Part shown: one piece after another, positions 31,184 through 38,122 of the stretch
How positions within the stretch are numbered: position 1 is the first letter of the stretch
How the letters are laid out: each line of letters begins with the position of its first letter
Source of the DNA: an uncultured Flavobacteriaceae bacterium
Lineage (GTDB): Bacteria > Bacteroidota > Bacteroidia > Flavobacteriales > Flavobacteriaceae
DNA: 41,520 nt
Direction of reading: 5' to 3'
Assembly (NCBI GenBank): GCA_913052585.1
Contig: CAJXEB010000017.1
Span: 1 to 41,520, forward strand
Program-made: the position numbers and the translations under genes
Notes under the pieces: model-generated
What the model saw: the letters and a program-made list of their open reading frames with translations, nothing else
Databases searched by the model: none
Told to the model about the DNA's origin: nothing

Positions 31184-32465
31184 TGTTAATCTCTTTTAAC
31201 CGCAGGGTTACTGCATTTTTATGAGCCATTAATTCTTCAGCTTCAGCCATGATTTCTATGGATTTACCAATGTTTTTTATTCCTTCTTTGCTTAGTTTTT
31301 GAAAGGTTATTTTCTTTACAAAACTGTCTAAGGATACTCCGCTATAATTTTTAGCATAACCATTAGTAGGTAGTGTGTGATTAGTTCCGCTGGCATAATC
31401 ACCGGCAGACTCACAACTATAATTACCTAAAAAAACAGATCCTGCATTGGTAATTTTGTCTACTAATTCATTCGCTTTTAAGGATGCAATGATTAAATGC
31501 TCAGGAGCGTATTGATTACTAAAGGATATACATTTATTTAAATCATTTAAAATAATTGCTTTGCTATTTACTAATGCTTTTAAAGCAATTTCTTTTCTAG
31601 GTAAAAGTGCTACTTGTATATTAACTTCTTTTAAACATTGTTTTATCATATTTTCGTCATCACTCAATAAAATTACTTGACTGTCTGCTCCGTGCTCAGC
31701 TTGTGATAATAAATCTGCTGCCACAAAAGCAGGGTTAGCAGTGTTGTCTGCAATTACCAATACTTCACTAGGCCCAGCAGGCATATCTATAGCCACACCA
31801 GTTTGTTGTACTAACTCTTTGGCTTTGGTTACATATTGATTTCCTGGTCCAAATATTTTATACACTTGAGGTATGGTTTCTGTTCCATATGCCATTGCAG
31901 CTACTCCTTGAGCTCCTCCAGCTTTGTATATTTTATGAATTCCAACTAGGTTAGCTGTATACAAAATAGCAGGGTTAATTTTATCATTTTTATTGGGAGG
32001 TGTGCATAACACTAACTCTTTACAGCCAGCAATTTGGGCTGGTATTCCTAACATTAAAATGGTAGAGAATAATGGAGCACTTCCCCCAGGTATATATAAA
32101 CCTACTTTCTCGATGGCAATCGATTTTCTCCAGCATTTAACGCCAGGAGTTGTTTCAATTACTTCTTCTTTGATTTGTTGTGCTTTGTGAAATTTATAAA
32201 TATTAGTATAGGCTATTTGAATTGCATCTTTTAATTTTTGAGAAACGTTGTTATAAGCTTTTTCTATTTCTTGTTGAGAAACAGTTAATTGATTTAGTTC
32301 AACATTATCAAACATCTTTGCATATTTAATAAGTGCTTTATCCCCGTTTCGTTTTACCTCATTAATAATGATATTGACTTTTTTATTTAGTTCTCCCTCA
32401 TCAATAATTGGTCTTTTAGACAGTATGGCCCATTTTGATTTATTTGGTTTGTTATACGTTTTCAT
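31176..32465 (-). CDS. hisD: Histidinol dehydrogenase
   Basis: This zinc- and NAD-dependent enzyme oxidises histidinol to histidine in two steps. The 429 residues show GLYIPGGSAPLFSTILMLG, KAGGAQGVAAMAYGT, FGPGNQYVTKAK, DMPAGPSEVLVIAD, LLSQAEHGADSQ (with the zinc-binding Gln/His) and the signature SAGDYASGTNHTLPT. It starts within the hisG stop (ATGA) and overlaps hisC by 8 nt. Confidence 0.97.
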   Translation of the reverse strand: MKTYNKPNKSKWAILSKRPIIDEGELNKKVNIIINEVKRNGDKALIKYAKMFDNVELNQLTVSQQEIEKAYNNVSQKLKDAIQIAYTNIYKFHKAQQIKEEVIETTPGVKCWRKSIAIEKVGLYIPGGSAPLFSTILMLGIPAQIAGCKELVLCTPPNKNDKINPAILYTANLVGIHKIYKAGGAQGVAAMAYGTETIPQVYKIFGPGNQYVTKAKELVQQTGVAIDMPAGPSEVLVIADNTANPAFVAADLLSQAEHGADSQVILLSDDENMIKQCLKEVNIQVALLPRKEIALKALVNSKAIILNDLNKCISFSNQYAPEHLIIASLKANELVDKITNAGSVFLGNYSCESAGDYASGTNHTLPTNGYAKNYSGVSLDSFVKKITFQKLSKEGIKNIGKSIEIMAEAEELMAHKNAVTLRLKEINND

Positions 32466-33319
32466 ATCACCATTTTATCTATTGGTATAATTAAAATATC
32501 TTCTGCTCCTGCATTTTTTAATTCATCGATGACCTCCCAAAATTGAGTTTCATCAATAACCGAATGTAATGAGCTCCAACCTTTTTCGGCTAGCGGTAAA
32601 ATTGTGGGGCTTTTTAAAACAGGTAGGATGTTTGTTACTGCTGCTATTTTTTCGTTAGGTACATTTAATAAAATATACTTGCTATTTTTTGCTCTTAATA
32701 CCGCATTAATTCTAAATAGAAGTTTACTCAGTATTTCTTCCTGTTCTTGATCTAATTGAAGTGATTTAACCAATACAGCTTCCGATTTTAAAATAACCTG
32801 TGTTTCTCTTAAACCGTTTTTAAATAAAGTGCTTCCAGAACTTACGATATCACAAATACCATCGGCTAATCCTATGTTAGGTGCAATTTCAACAGAACCA
32901 GAGATAGTGTGAACTTCTGCTTGAATGTTGTTTTTATTTAAATAGGTTTGCAAGGTATTAGGGTAGGAGGTAGCAATTTTTTTTCCATTAAAATAATTAT
33001 CAGAATCATCTTCCACCTCTTTTGGGACTGCAAGCGATACTTTACATTTTGAGAAGCCTAATTTTTGAACAATAGCTACTTGCTTTTGTTTTTCGATTAA
33101 TAAATTTTCACCTATTATGGCTATATCTACTGTTCCGTCTTCTATGTATTGAGGAATGTCGGAATTACGCAGGTATAAAATTTCCATTGGAAAATTATCT
33201 ACGACCACTTTTAATTGATCTTTACCATTGTTAATGGCAATTCCACAATCTTTTAAGAGTTTTAACGAATCTTCGTTAAGTCTTCCGCTTTTTTGTATTG
33301 CAATTTTTAGTTTACTCAT
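32462..33319 (-). CDS. hisG: ATP phosphoribosyltransferase, long form
   Basis: This first and feedback-controlled enzyme of histidine synthesis condenses ATP and PRPP. At 285 residues it is the long, HisZ-independent form: two catalytic lobes (LKIAIQKSGRLNEDSLKLL; IATSYPNTLQTYL; the PRPP loop DGICDIVSSGSTLFKNGL) and a C-terminal ACT-like regulatory domain (~210-285; YILLNVPNEKIAAV; KSPTILPLAEKGWSSLHSV) that binds histidine. It is the first structural gene, 38 nt after the attenuator hairpin. Confidence 0.96.
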   Translation of the reverse strand: MSKLKIAIQKSGRLNEDSLKLLKDCGIAINNGKDQLKVVVDNFPMEILYLRNSDIPQYIEDGTVDIAIIGENLLIEKQKQVAIVQKLGFSKCKVSLAVPKEVEDDSDNYFNGKKIATSYPNTLQTYLNKNNIQAEVHTISGSVEIAPNIGLADGICDIVSSGSTLFKNGLRETQVILKSEAVLVKSLQLDQEQEEILSKLLFRINAVLRAKNSKYILLNVPNEKIAAVTNILPVLKSPTILPLAEKGWSSLHSVIDETQFWEVIDELKNAGAEDILIIPIDKMVI

Positions 33320-33358
33320 TTTGTTTTTTTAAAAGTCTGAGTAAACCTTTGGGTATAA

Positions 33359-33393
33359 AAAAACACCGTCTGATTAACTCAGACGGTGTTTTT
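33359..33393 (-). terminator. Attenuator terminator of the his operon
   Basis: Read on the minus strand, AAAAACACCGTCTGA (33393-33379), loop GTTAA, then TCAGACGGTGTTTTT (33373-33359) continuing into further T residues. The 15-bp perfect stem with a U-run lies between the leader peptide stop and hisG, where it would block the operon when histidine is plentiful. Confidence 0.9.
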
Positions 33394-33436
33394 AGATATT
33401 TTAAATTATTACATATCCATCATCACTTCGCCTGAG
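33378..33436 (-). promoter_or_regulatory. Predicted antiterminator pairing in the his leader
   Basis: CTCAGGCG (33436-33429), which overlaps the Pro-Gln-Ala codons of the leader peptide, can pair over all eight bases (one G-U) with CGTCTGAG (33385-33378), the upper part of the terminator's ascending arm. A ribosome stalled on the upstream His codons leaves CTCAGGCG free, so the terminator cannot form. A ribosome reaching the stop covers it. The pairing is seen in sequence; its use is inference. Confidence 0.7.
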
Positions 33437-33479
33437 GGCAAATATGAAAATGATGTTGATGTAATGTTATAAAATTCAT
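33423..33479 (-). CDS. hisL: Histidine operon leader peptide
   Basis: This 18-codon ORF reads MNFITLHQHHFHICPQAK, with four His in six codons (CAT CAA CAT CAT TTT CAT), followed by TGA. It lies between a perfect promoter box and a terminator hairpin ahead of hisG, as in transcription attenuation of the enterobacterial his operon. It is unrelated in detail to the E. coli HisL run of seven His. Its role is to sense charged tRNA-His through ribosome pausing. Confidence 0.88.
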   Translation of the reverse strand: MNFITLHQHHFHICPQAK

Positions 33480-33497
33480 TATTTCTTTAATAAGGGA

Positions 33498-33505
33498 CAA
33501 ATGTA
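33498..33505 (-). promoter_or_regulatory. -7 promoter box of the his operon
   Basis: TACATTTG on the minus strand matches TAnnTTTG exactly and lies 18 nt upstream of the leader-peptide ATG, giving a short leader before hisL. A well-placed -33 TTG is not obvious; the nearest is 26 nt upstream. Confidence 0.6.
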
Positions 33506-33689
33506 CATATTATTTTGATCTGACACTAAACCAATTGTGAAATTTATAAGAAAATATTTTACTTTGAAGTCCATAATAGAAATACCATTATTACATTAAT
33601 AATAATATTTTGAAAGTATACTTAACTTATTACTGTTTTTTTTTGGTTTTTATCACATAAAAATCAGAATCAAATAAACTACTTAAATT
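33506..33689. other. AT-rich spacer between the his promoter and the rhodopsin terminator
   Basis: No convincing ORF, hairpin or repeat was seen in this stretch. Confidence 0.6.
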
Positions 33690-33724
33690 AAAAGAGGGTA
33701 TGATTTTACTCATACCCTCTTTTT
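33690..33724. terminator. Terminator downstream of the rhodopsin gene
   Basis: AAAAGAGGGTATGA (33690-33703), a 6-nt loop, then TCATACCCTCTTTT (33710-33723) with further T residues. A 14-bp perfect stem flanked by A- and T-runs, 26 nt after the rhodopsin stop; it can work on both strands. Confidence 0.88.
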
Positions 33725-33749
33725 TAACAAATATTAAATAACCTTATAT

Positions 33750-34478
33750 TTATTCACTCTTGGACTGTTTAAGTGCCAAGTTATAAATAACCAAACCAAA
33801 TCCAATTTTATTAATTGCATCGGCAATGTTATAAAAAATATCCATACTTAAACCTCCAAAAACACCTTCATACCATCCTGGAGTACCAGCCATATATCCA
33901 ATAGGATAAATAGCCCAACCAACTAATACGAACCAACAAAGGACTTTGTGTGCACTTTGAACTGAACCTCCTGCTGATTTAGCTAATTTAGCTGCACCAC
34001 CTAACCATATTTCATAAACGATTGCAAAATATGCAATACCAGAAACTAATCCCCATAATTGAGCATTTTCAGGATCTACGCCTTCTCCAAGATAACCAGT
34101 TACAAGCATTATAACGGAAAGTAAAATTAGTTTCCACATTAATGATTTTTTTGCTCCTGCTAATTTTAGAATTAAATAAAACTCTACACACATCAACGGA
34201 ACTGTAAGAATCCAATCTACATATCTGAAAAATGTTGGTGATTCCATATTCGTTGCCCAATAATCACGCATATACCAATAATGTACTGCTGCAATAAAGG
34301 TAATTAAACCCGAAACAAGAATAGAAGTTTTCCACTTTCGATCAAAATCATTCATTGAAAAAAAGAAGAAAGCAGATGCTGCCATCATGGCCATACAGCC
34401 AATAAAGAAAGTAAATCCCACATAGTCATCTGGTGCCATTTTAGGGACAATTGCAATAATTGATAATAAATTTGTCAT
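33750..34478 (-). CDS. Proteorhodopsin, green-absorbing proton pump
   Basis: This seven-helix retinal protein of 242 residues in the inner membrane pumps protons out of the cell in light. Helix C reads RYVDWILTVPLMCVEF: Asp88 (proton acceptor), Thr92 and Glu99 (proton donor) form the DTE triad of bacterial proton pumps, rather than the NDQ or NTQ motifs of sodium and chloride pumps. Met96 sits at the spectral tuning site (residue 105 of the reference green proteorhodopsin), and Leu/Met there give green absorption. His66 is the conserved helix B partner of the acceptor. Lys224 in AINKIGFGL is the Schiff-base lysine. It is divergent from blh, which makes its retinal. Confidence 0.96.
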   Translation of the reverse strand: MTNLLSIIAIVPKMAPDDYVGFTFFIGCMAMMAASAFFFFSMNDFDRKWKTSILVSGLITFIAAVHYWYMRDYWATNMESPTFFRYVDWILTVPLMCVEFYLILKLAGAKKSLMWKLILLSVIMLVTGYLGEGVDPENAQLWGLVSGIAYFAIVYEIWLGGAAKLAKSAGGSVQSAHKVLCWFVLVGWAIYPIGYMAGTPGWYEGVFGGLSMDIFYNIADAINKIGFGLVIYNLALKQSKSE

Positions 34479-34500
34479 AATATTATATGTTTTGTTTAAT

Positions 34501-34508
34501 CAAAGGTA
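34501..34508 (-). promoter_or_regulatory. -7 promoter box of the rhodopsin gene
   Basis: TACCTTTG on the minus strand, a perfect TAnnTTTG, 22 nt before the rhodopsin ATG in the 90-bp divergent region. The -33 region is only AT-rich. Confidence 0.55.
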
Positions 34509-34568
34509 GTGATTATTAAACAATAAAAAATAATAATTTAACATAAATTATCATAATTTATTATAAAC

Positions 34569-35468
34569 GTGTATTTTTATGCTGTGAAATATAAAAAAAT
34601 AGCAATCCTAATTACATTTTTTAGCCTGTGGCTTACAGTTTACTTCGCTAGTCCTTCTCAAGAAGTATTTGCTGTTTTTCTCATTTTTTCTTTAGGGATT
34701 ATGCACGGAAGTAATGATTTGTTTTTAATTTCAAAAGTTAAAATAACCGCCAAACCCTTAAAACTTGTTTTTTTTTATAGTTCTTATGTTTTAACAGTTT
34801 TATTTGCAAGTTTTCTATTTTATTTCATTCCTATTTTTGCCTTGGCTGCCTTTATAATTTTTAGTGCTTTTCATTTTGGCGAACAGCATTGGATTGAAAC
34901 AAACACCAAAAGCGTAAATTTTAACCGTATTCTATTTCTTAACTACGGACTTTCTATTTTATTCTTACTTTTTGCTTTAAATAGCAATGCTACTATAGGA
35001 GTAATATTCGCGCTTACTGGTTTATTGATTAATGAAAGTTTGTTTAGCTGGATATTTATATTCAGTATTATTTTATTGATAATTCAAGTTATAATAATGG
35101 TATATCGTAATTACATTACTTGGCAGCAACTATTGTTTGAGTTATTTTTAATCTTAGTTTTTGCTATTGTTTTTAAAACGGCTACCCTTATATGGGCATT
35201 TGCTATTTATTTTATATTTTGGCATAGTATCCCATCAATTTTTGAACAACAGTCTTTCTTATATGGTGAGGTATCAACTCGAACTTTTATTAAATATGTT
35301 AAATCATCATTTCTTATTTGGCTAATCTCTATTAGTACAATCATACTATTATATGTATGGTTGAAAAATGAGACTATTTTTTTACCATTATTATTTGCTT
35401 TTCTAGGTGCAATAACTTTCGCACATTCATTAACCATTTCTAAAATGTTTAAAGATAAAAACAGCTAA
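34569..35468 (+). CDS. blh: Brp/Blh-family beta-carotene 15,15'-dioxygenase
   Basis: This polytopic membrane enzyme of 299 residues cleaves beta-carotene into two retinals for the adjacent rhodopsin. Family signatures are the His-containing SLGIMHGSNDLFLI in an early helix, FSAFHFGEQHWIE and IFWHSIPSIFEQQ, whose histidines are expected iron ligands, with about eight hydrophobic segments. The start appears to be a non-ATG codon: GTG at 34569 (or GTG at 34584), since no in-frame ATG precedes the conserved region. No strong TAnnTTTG box was seen upstream, so expression may rely on the divergent region. Carotenoid synthesis genes are not in the window. Confidence 0.92.
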   Translation: MYFYAVKYKKIAILITFFSLWLTVYFASPSQEVFAVFLIFSLGIMHGSNDLFLISKVKITAKPLKLVFFYSSYVLTVLFASFLFYFIPIFALAAFIIFSAFHFGEQHWIETNTKSVNFNRILFLNYGLSILFLLFALNSNATIGVIFALTGLLINESLFSWIFIFSIILLIIQVIIMVYRNYITWQQLLFELFLILVFAIVFKTATLIWAFAIYFIFWHSIPSIFEQQSFLYGEVSTRTFIKYVKSSFLIWLISISTIILLYVWLKNETIFLPLLFAFLGAITFAHSLTISKMFKDKNS

Positions 35469-35523
35469 TAATATCAATTTTAAGCTACTCACATTTTAAG
35501 CTAAAAATAAAATGTTTAACAAA

Positions 35524-35556
35524 TTGCTTAATATGTTAAACATTATTGTATCTTTG
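35524..35556 (+). promoter_or_regulatory. Promoter of the Lacal_2735-like / DUF2452 / TIGR03643 gene set
   Basis: TTG (35524-35526) is followed after 22 nt by TATCTTTG (35549-35556), a perfect -7 box. It lies 48 nt upstream of the small Lacal_2735-like gene and separates this set transcriptionally from blh. Confidence 0.55.
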
Positions 35557-35604
35557 ATTTATAATTTCTAGAAATTTATTTCTGGTACCTAAAAGTAAAA
35601 TGCA

Positions 35605-35769
35605 ATGTTCGGATTATTTAAGAAGAAGTCAGAGAAAGAAAAATTAAGAGTTTTATTTGAAAAGCTTTTGGAAGAATCTTACAAATTATCTACTATCAAC
35701 AGGAAATTGAGCGACCAAAAATCCTTTGAAGCAGATCAAGTAATGAAGCAACTCGAAAAATTGAGCTAA
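35605..35769 (+). CDS. Small Lacal_2735-family protein
   Basis: This 54-residue protein starts MFGLFKKKSEKEKL and ends ...MKQLEKLS; it is strongly charged and helical, with the core SYKLSTINRKLSDQKSFEAD. This matches the small family NCBI calls Lacal_2735, known mainly from marine flavobacteria and of unknown function. No signal or membrane segment is seen. It is followed 16 bp later by the DUF2452 gene and preceded by a good promoter box, so it leads a three-gene set next to the rhodopsin pair. Confidence 0.82.
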   Translation: MFGLFKKKSEKEKLRVLFEKLLEESYKLSTINRKLSDQKSFEADQVMKQLEKLS

Positions 35770-35785
35770 TTCGATTTATATAATA

Positions 35786-36187
35786 ATGACAGAAGATAAA
35801 AAGCCAGATAATGTAGTTTTTAATACTGAAACTCAAAAGTATGATGCCGCACTCAAACCTTATGCAACTTCTGTAGGTGCTCCTGTAATTATTTCAATAG
35901 ATACCATTGCTTGGAAGAATAGAAGTATTAATAAGATTAATCACAAAGTAGAAGCTAAATATTTAGAACTAAAAGCTGAATATGAAAAAATGATGCAAGA
36001 ATTTGAATATAATCAACTTATTTTCAAATCAAAATTTTCATTTGAGCCTATTATTGGTGAAATCTATCATTTATACAAAAGAGAAAATAGAGAATCTTTT
36101 CTTTCCCTCATATCACCAGAACAATGCAATTTTAATTCTATTGGTAGCTTTTATTTGAATGCAGACCAAATTTGGGAAAAAATATAA
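35786..36187 (+). CDS. DUF2452 protein
   Basis: This 133-residue soluble protein starts MTEDKKPDNVVFNTETQKYD and continues with LKPYATSVGAPVI. It has a central charged helix (KVEAKYLELKAEYEKMMQEF) and a C-terminal conserved part (FEPIIGEIYHLYKRENRESF, SLISPEQ). This pattern is DUF2452, a small family of unknown function found in bacteria and animals. It follows the Lacal_2735-like gene by 16 bp and precedes the TIGR03643 gene by 7 bp, so it is in the same transcript. Confidence 0.85.
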   Translation: MTEDKKPDNVVFNTETQKYDAALKPYATSVGAPVIISIDTIAWKNRSINKINHKVEAKYLELKAEYEKMMQEFEYNQLIFKSKFSFEPIIGEIYHLYKRENRESFLSLISPEQCNFNSIGSFYLNADQIWEKI

Positions 36188-36194
36188 TTTTATT

Positions 36195-36488
36195 ATGGTT
36201 AGTAAGAAACAATTTACAGAAGTAGAGCTAGATCGGATTATAGAAATGGCTTGGGAAGACCGTACTCCATTTGAAGCAATTCTCTATCAGTTTAAATTGC
36301 CAGAAAAAGAAATCATTAAATTGATGCGTGGCAATCTTAAGGAATCTAGTTTTAAACGTTGGCGTAAACGAGTTAATAGTGGCGTTAGTCAAAAGCATTT
36401 AAAAAAACGAAACCCAGACATTTCACGTTTTAAATGTTCACGGCAAAAGGCTATTTCAGGAAATAAAATCAGTAAAAGAAGTTATTAA
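36195..36488 (+). CDS. TIGR03643-family small basic protein
   Basis: This 97-residue protein starts at ATG 36195 (MVSKKQFTEVELDRIIEMAW); an earlier in-frame ATG at 36159 would overlap DUF2452 and adds a non-conserved stretch. The hallmark residues of the family, with its conserved Trp and Met, are present: EMAWEDRTPFEAI, EKEIIKLMRGNL and SFKRWRKRV. Members are small, found mostly in marine bacteria and uncharacterised; the segment looks like a helix-turn-helix-like basic fold. The tail (residues 65-97) is rich in Lys/Arg/Ser. I recall these genes often lying close to photolyase/cryptochrome genes, which are not in this window. Confidence 0.84.
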   Translation: MVSKKQFTEVELDRIIEMAWEDRTPFEAILYQFKLPEKEIIKLMRGNLKESSFKRWRKRVNSGVSQKHLKKRNPDISRFKCSRQKAISGNKISKRSY

Positions 36489-36500
36489 TATTTTATTTTT

Positions 36501-37091
36501 TTATTTTAGTTTCACTTTTGAGACAATAAGCTCAAACGGCAAGTTTTTTTGAACAGAAACATAACAATCTTCACTTACCATTCCATCTTCAAAAGACAAT
36601 TGATTTCGACATTTCTTAGAATCTTTATATCCCATAACGGTGTAAGTAGACCAATTAATTGTAAAACTAATGGAATCATCAACAAAATTAAATATAACAC
36701 CTTTTCCACGTAAAGAACTAATGGGGGTTAGGGGAGAAATATTCCAACCTTTTGAAGCTATATCGTGGTTTATATTTTCCAGCGATACATACTGAAAATA
36801 CTTTTGTAAGCTATCCTTATGAGTAGTTATTTCTTCCAATTCTTGGTTAAATTTCAACTGCACTTTCATTCCTTTGTATGCCACCTCAATTAAGTCATTT
36901 TTTTCTTCAGGACGCTCTGGATGGTATCTGGTTATTGTTGCGGTCGCTTCTTCACCTAACATGTTAACAGAGTATTTGTTTGGGTTTTCCAAATACCATT
37001 GATTAATATTTTTAATTACTTGATTTTTTGATATTTGTGCTTTTGATGTAAAAGTAACAAGTATCAAGAATACGATTAAAACAATTTTCAT
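36501..37091 (-). CDS. Secreted protein of unknown function
   Basis: This 196-residue protein has a clear signal peptide (MKIVLIVFLILVTFTSKAQ, cleavage after KAQ). The mature part is mixed alpha/beta with two Cys (KKCRNQ and SEDCYVS), which could form a disulfide in the periplasm. Recognisable pieces are NQWYLENPNKYSVNMLG, SLENINHDIASKGWNISPL and SFTINWSTYTVMGYKDS. I do not recognise the family. It stands alone between the convergent TIGR03643 gene and the frameshifted membrane gene 117 bp upstream. Confidence 0.7.
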   Translation of the reverse strand: MKIVLIVFLILVTFTSKAQISKNQVIKNINQWYLENPNKYSVNMLGEEATATITRYHPERPEEKNDLIEVAYKGMKVQLKFNQELEEITTHKDSLQKYFQYVSLENINHDIASKGWNISPLTPISSLRGKGVIFNFVDDSISFTINWSTYTVMGYKDSKKCRNQLSFEDGMVSEDCYVSVQKNLPFELIVSKVKLK

Positions 37092-37208
37092 TTGAATATT
37101 TTCTTAAATCAGTTTCAATTATTGTGCCTAGTGCTTCAGCTAAATTATCGTGCAACGTTTAGGATGGTTGGTCATAAATTTCAGCCATTGTTGTCATTTT
37201 TTTGTTTT

Positions 37209-37597
37209 CTATTCTATTTTGGATGGATTCGTTCTAAAGGCATATGCAAAAAATATTCCAAAAACACTATAGATGACTGTGAGATAAATAATAATTTCCG
37301 AATGGATTTGGATTTTAGAAATAATTTTAACCAAAGCAAGTGCCCCAACTCCAAAATGCATAAAATTTCCAACTGCTATGGGTTTATCGTAAATACCACC
37401 AATTAAAGGTCCTTTAGCCATCCAATTTAACATTGCGAACCCTAAATACATTGCTCCCATCAATTGCAAAGACAATGTTAAGATTGGGTTTGATTTTATA
37501 CGTATACTGGAAATAATTTCATGAGGTAAAATGTTAAAATAGCCCCGGATACGTCTAGAAATATAGAGTTCGAAATCATTAATGTTTTTGTGTTCAT
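37209..37597 (-). pseudogene. Small integral membrane protein interrupted by a frameshift
   Basis: The intact 3' part (to about 37545) encodes LQLMGAMYLGFAMLNWMAKG, PIAVGNFMHFGVGALALVK and a final membrane helix. The expected 5' part, from ATG 37597 (MNTKTLMISNSIFLDVSGAI, then LTF), is in another frame. Joining the two by one base gives a continuous ...GAILTF-LPHEIISS... protein of about 129 residues with four helices, typical of small flavobacterial membrane proteins. The shift falls at a T4 tract (plus-strand A4, 37528-37531), so loss of one T, in the genome or in sequencing, explains it. It lies 24 bp downstream of the GNAT gene. Function unknown. Confidence 0.7.
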
Positions 37598-37621
37598 GTT
37601 TTTTTAATTATTTTCAATGTA

Positions 37622-38104
37622 TTATGCGGTTATATTTGGTGGTGTCTTTTGCTTTATTATTCTTTTCTCAAATTTTATTTTTCTAACTCCGTGGTCCGTA
37701 TCCCATTGTTTCACTTCAACAAATCCAAATTTCTTGTATAATTTAGAAGCGGGTCCATTTTCCAGTCCAGTTTCAACGATAAACAAACTAGAGTCAAATG
37801 TAGCCAAAACAAATTCCATTAACTTTTTTGCAATCCCTTGTCTAAAAAAAAGCGGGTTTACCACTAAACTTCTAATAAGTGTATTGTTATTGGTATGATC
37901 AATTTCAATAACTCCAGCTAGTTCTTCATTTTTTAAATATCCGAAAAAGACAGTGTTACTTTTCACATAATCTTCAATAGGTCTTTTTAAGGGCGGAAAA
38001 TTGGTGGCATTTAATAATTTAGCCTCTACTTTATAGGATACTTGAAAAACAGAACGTATTTTTTTTGATATTTCTAAGTCACTATTTTGAAGCTTTTCAA
38101 TCAT
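37622..38104 (-). CDS. GNAT family N-acetyltransferase
   Basis: This 160-residue acetyl-CoA-dependent acyltransferase contains the GNAT core: beta-strand LIRSLVVNPLFFRQGIAKKL with the acetyl-CoA pyrophosphate loop (RQGIAK, the R/Q-x-x-G-x-A form), then SLFIVETGLENGPASKLYKK and FGFVEVKQW. The acceptor (amine, antibiotic or protein) cannot be deduced. It lies 18 bp downstream of the alpha/beta hydrolase and 24 bp upstream of the frameshifted membrane gene, so the three were probably one transcript. Confidence 0.9.
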   Translation of the reverse strand: MIEKLQNSDLEISKKIRSVFQVSYKVEAKLLNATNFPPLKRPIEDYVKSNTVFFGYLKNEELAGVIEIDHTNNNTLIRSLVVNPLFFRQGIAKKLMEFVLATFDSSLFIVETGLENGPASKLYKKFGFVEVKQWDTDHGVRKIKFEKRIIKQKTPPNITA

Positions 38105-38122
38105 TTTTATGTCTATTTGAAA

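Noticed and set aside
33359-33393. The his hairpin as an ordinary terminator of an upstream gene
   Set aside because: No minus-strand gene lies between it and the his promoter; it follows the leader peptide within the his leader, so attenuation explains it better.
33750-34478. Sodium- or chloride-pumping rhodopsin, common in marine flavobacteria
   Set aside because: Helix C reads D-T-E rather than N-D-Q or N-T-Q.
36159-36194. Upstream ATG of the TIGR03643 gene
   Set aside because: It lies inside the DUF2452 coding region and adds residues without family similarity; ATG 36195 fits better.
37130-37180. Partly palindromic GTGCAAC/GTT motif that resembles an integron attC core
   Set aside because: No integrase, no second site and no convincing bulged-hairpin structure were seen.
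37622-37898. Plus-strand open frame across the GNAT gene
   Set aside because: Antisense to a clearly coding acetyltransferase; no family features.
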